Source of the DNA: Agrostemma githago
Taxonomy: Eukaryota > Streptophyta > Magnoliopsida > Caryophyllales > Caryophyllaceae
Assembly: GCA_958450325.1 (NCBI GenBank)
Contig: OY288259.1
Span: forward strand, 23,926,734-23,990,733
Reading direction: 5' to 3'
DNA length: 64,000 nt
Part shown: positions 62,157 through 64,000 of the stretch, one piece after another
Position numbering within the stretch: position 1 is the first letter of the stretch
Layout of the letters: the number at the start of each line of letters is the position of its first letter
Notes under the pieces: generated by a model
The model's input: the letters and a program-made list of their open reading frames with translations, nothing else
What the model was told of the DNA's origin: nothing
The model's database searches: none
Position numbers and translations under genes: made by a program

Positions 62157-62185
62157 GGGCTAGGTGTAATCAAGTCACCTAGCCC
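62157..62185 (-). other. Constant-loop hairpin 2 (perfect 10 bp stem)
   Basis: Arms GGGCTAGGTG and CACCTAGCCC pair perfectly around the same 9-nt loop TAATCAAGT (62167-62175). Confidence 0.8.
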
Positions 62186-62260
62186 GGATTCCACCTAAAT
62201 CCGACTAAATCCTCAAAAAAAAGAAAGTGAAAATCTTGTAAAATTTGGATTTTTTGATTT

Positions 62261-62291
62261 GACTCTCGACGTAATCACATCGTCGGGAGTC
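62261..62291 (-). other. Constant-loop hairpin 3
   Basis: Arms GACTCTCGACG and CGTCGGGAGTC pair at 10 of 11 positions (the other is a wobble on one strand) around loop TAATCACAT (62272-62280). Confidence 0.75.
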
Positions 62292-62695
62292 GGGAGCAAC
62301 CATACCATGGCCTCGAAGGCCACCATGACATCAAGACACGAAAGTGTACAAGGGGAAGGGAATAAACAAAGGAAAAACAAGCAACAACAAAAACGGAAAA
62401 GAAAGGATAGTTGCCATACCATAGGTTAGCAACTCACTCTCTCCATCGTCTCATGGTTCAATAAAGGCGCTTGCTTGTCTTCATCATTGCTTTTCCGCTT
62501 CATTCTCGATAACATCTCATGGTAGAGGTGGTAGAGGTGTGAGGGGGGGTGGGATTTAATGTGGATCTCGGTGTAAAGTGATGTGTATGGGTCATATGAT
62601 AGGAACAAGGAGGAGTAGGGAGGTTGGGAGCGGACATAAAATGGTTGGGTGGACTAGATTTGCGAAGAAGTATCACAAAGGGGGAGCAGAGGACT

Positions 62696-62883
62696 ATCCC
62701 GGTCGGGAAGATTGATCCCGATCGGGTTACCTCACCCGTCCCGATCGGGACGACCTCATCCCGGTCGGGACGGACTCACAGGAAGCTCCAAATATGGCGT
62801 ACCCATCCCGATCGGGACGGCTCCTTCCCGGTCGGGATGCCTTACCCTTCCCGGTCGGGACGCCTCATCCCGGCCGGGATGGG
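62696..62883. repeat. Palindrome cluster 2: eight TCCCG-NN-CGGGA sites inside element C
   Basis: Eight sites with centres GT, AT, AT, GT, AT, GT, GT, GC; the second ends cgggt in place of cggga. The 14 bp gtcccgatcgggac of cluster 1 recurs at 62738-62751. As in cluster 1, a gap starting ggactcacag splits the sites and the block ends cgggatggg, so the two clusters are homologous as blocks. Confidence 0.85.
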
Positions 62884-63171
62884 TTTTCTTCAACTTCCAC
62901 AATCCCCAAAAGCTTGCTTCAAGCTTCAAAAACCCGATCCTCGTGCCTACAACCCAAGGTATATCATCGCCAATCCTATCTAGGAGCGTTCTCACTTCAC
63001 CTATAAAGCATTACTCAAACACACATCAAACTCTCTCCCTCACAACGCTCATCAATCAACCCAAATAACAAGAATTCACAAAAATTCAACTAGCTACAAG
63101 AAAGAGATATATACAATGAGACGGTTCTTGTGGAACTCCGTCAAACCAAGATGGTGCAATTTTATTCTTTT

Positions 63172-64000
63172 TCAACAACCAAAACTAGTTCCATCTCCAT
63201 CAAGGGCACGTAAGAACAAGTCGAAGGCCCTAGAGAAGTCTTTAATTAGGCATGTCATATAACCAACCATATCCCAAGGCTCCTCATGGCCTTGCCTTGA
63301 CGTTCCCGGGTCATCCCGCTCTTCCAAGTTCAATGACTTGAACTTGTACTTTTGGTCCTTGGGGACATACCCAAACGTCCACCGGTCCTCATGCGGCCCC
63401 AAAGGAGATCCATCTTCTTCCTTGTCATTGCACTTCAACTTGTCATCAAGCCCATGACATGGGCACTCATCCTCCTCACTCTCGGAGTCATAATCATCAA
63501 GTACATAAGAGTACTTCTTCAAGTTTTGTTCCGGTTCACCCTCTAGATCGATGTCTTTCTTGTCTTGGATCATATTGCATGATTCATCCTTAGTAGGCGT
63601 AGTGTTGCTTTGGAGGTCGAACACTATCTTTTCCTCGCCTAACTCAAATGTGATCCTACCTTTCTTCACATCGATCATGGCACCCGCGGTGTGTAGAAAT
63701 GGGCGCCCAAGAATAATGGGAGTATTGGCATCCTCCGGCATGTCAATCACAATGAAGTCGACCGGAATGAAGTATTTCCCTACTCGTACCGGTACGTCCT
63801 CTAACATTCCTAATGGTCGATTGAATGATATATCGGCCATTTGGAGGGTGAGGGACGTACATTTCAACTCTTTCATTCCGAGTCGGCAACAAATAGAATA
63901 TGGAATGATGCTCACACTCGCGCCCAAGTCACATAACGCATTCTTGATCAAGAAGTTGCCTATGGTGCAAGGGATCGAAAAACTACCCGGATCCTTCAAC
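63172..64000 (-). CDS. Ty3/gypsy (Athila/Tat-type) aspartic protease, C-terminal end of a polyprotein; 5' end beyond the window
   Basis: The minus-strand frame is already open at the right edge and ends with TGA after GTSFGC. The first readable residues, KDPGSFSIPCTIG, open a retropepsin domain: NALCDLGAS has the catalytic Asp in the D-L-G-A-S form usual in plant Athila/Tat proteases, and TPIILGRPFL is the conserved ILGRPFL box. The protease (about residues 1-120 of the visible part) would cleave the Gag(-Pol) precursor inside virus-like particles. An acidic linker follows (YDSESEEDE), then a C-terminal part with EERDDPGTS and DFSRAFDLFLRAL. In autonomous elements RT follows the protease; here the frame stops about 155 residues after it and no RT exists before the 3' LTR. 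The frame is intact, so this looks like a gag-protease-only or deleted element still capable of translation. Confidence 0.82.
   Translation of the reverse strand, partial: LKDPGSFSIPCTIGNFLIKNALCDLGASVSIIPYSICCRLGMKELKCTSLTLQMADISFNRPLGMLEDVPVRVGKYFIPVDFIVIDMPEDANTPIILGRPFLHTAGAMIDVKKGRITFELGEEKIVFDLQSNTTPTKDESCNMIQDKKDIDLEGEPEQNLKKYSYVLDDYDSESEEDECPCHGLDDKLKCNDKEEDGSPLGPHEDRWTFGYVPKDQKYKFKSLNLEERDDPGTSRQGHEEPWDMVGYMTCLIKDFSRAFDLFLRALDGDGTSFGC

Larger units (their letters stand above)
60184..63171 (-). mobile_element. Element C 3' non-coding region between the polyprotein stop and the PPT
   Basis: Nearly 3 kb with no RT, RNase H, integrase or envelope-like frame in any reading. In transcript order it contains: palindrome cluster 2 (62883-62696), three constant-loop hairpins (62291-62056), a purine-rich tract on the plus strand (about 61975-62155), a second PPT-like motif (61925-61937), T-rich stretches (61825-61885 and 60837-61035), and the hairpin plus true PPT. 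Long frames in it are compositional (Lys/Arg- or Phe-rich shadows). Confidence 0.65.

Noticed and set aside
62624..63068. Plus-strand frames with repeated PIG/PSRSG words
   Set aside because: They are translations of the TCCCG-NN-CGGGA palindromes in three frames, not a protein repeat.

Overview
This window is gene-poor, repeat-dense nuclear DNA of a flowering plant. All the identifiable content is retroelement: Ty3/gypsy elements of the Tat/Ogre and Athila kinds, a non-LTR retrotransposon and a hAT-like MITE. No host gene, tRNA, rRNA or CRISPR is visible. I cannot name the species; a eudicot with a large genome is a reasonable guess.

1-45962: a tandem array with a 6,389-6,390 bp period. Each period is one LTR (about 2,394 bp) plus one internal region (about 3,996 bp) of a single non-autonomous LTR retrotransposon, here 'element A', read on the minus strand. 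The window holds eight LTRs (the first cut by the left edge, the last with a 126 bp deletion) and seven internal regions. Each LTR/internal junction has a minus-strand PBS matching a tRNA-Arg 3' end on one side and a polypurine tract on the other, so the repeat is LTR-internal-LTR-internal and not an ordinary satellite. The internal region has no gag or pol and resembles a LARD (large retrotransposon derivative) mobilised by an Ogre/Tat relative.

45963-50897: 'element B', a second Tat/Ogre-like element on the minus strand with both LTRs, a decayed PBS, a long leader and a gag-like N-terminus fused by deletion to the 3' LTR. The array abuts, and probably inserted into, B's 3' LTR. 50898-54394: an older plus-strand Athila-type leader and gag pseudogene, interrupted by a 560 bp hAT-like MITE (51186-51745).

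54395-58565: a near full-length non-LTR retrotransposon on the minus strand with an N-terminal zinc finger, reverse transcriptase and a C-terminal CCHC plus restriction-like endonuclease. It carries a frameshift and an altered catalytic YxDD box, and ends in an (AAT)n tail fused to the C-terminus of an older copy of the same family.

58566-64000: 'element C', a minus-strand Athila/Tat-type gypsy element with its 3' LTR (58566-60168), PPT, a 3 kb non-coding 3' region and the end of a protease-containing polyprotein that runs off the right edge. Its non-coding part holds the most unusual structures: three hairpins with nearly constant 9-nt loops but different stems (62056-62291), and two clusters of TCCCG-NN-CGGGA palindromes, one in the LTR just upstream of its TATA box and one internal.

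Inferred order of events: the Athila remnant is oldest, B landed in it, A landed in B and expanded by unequal LTR recombination. On the right, an old LINE was joined by a younger one and C landed at the younger LINE's 5' end.
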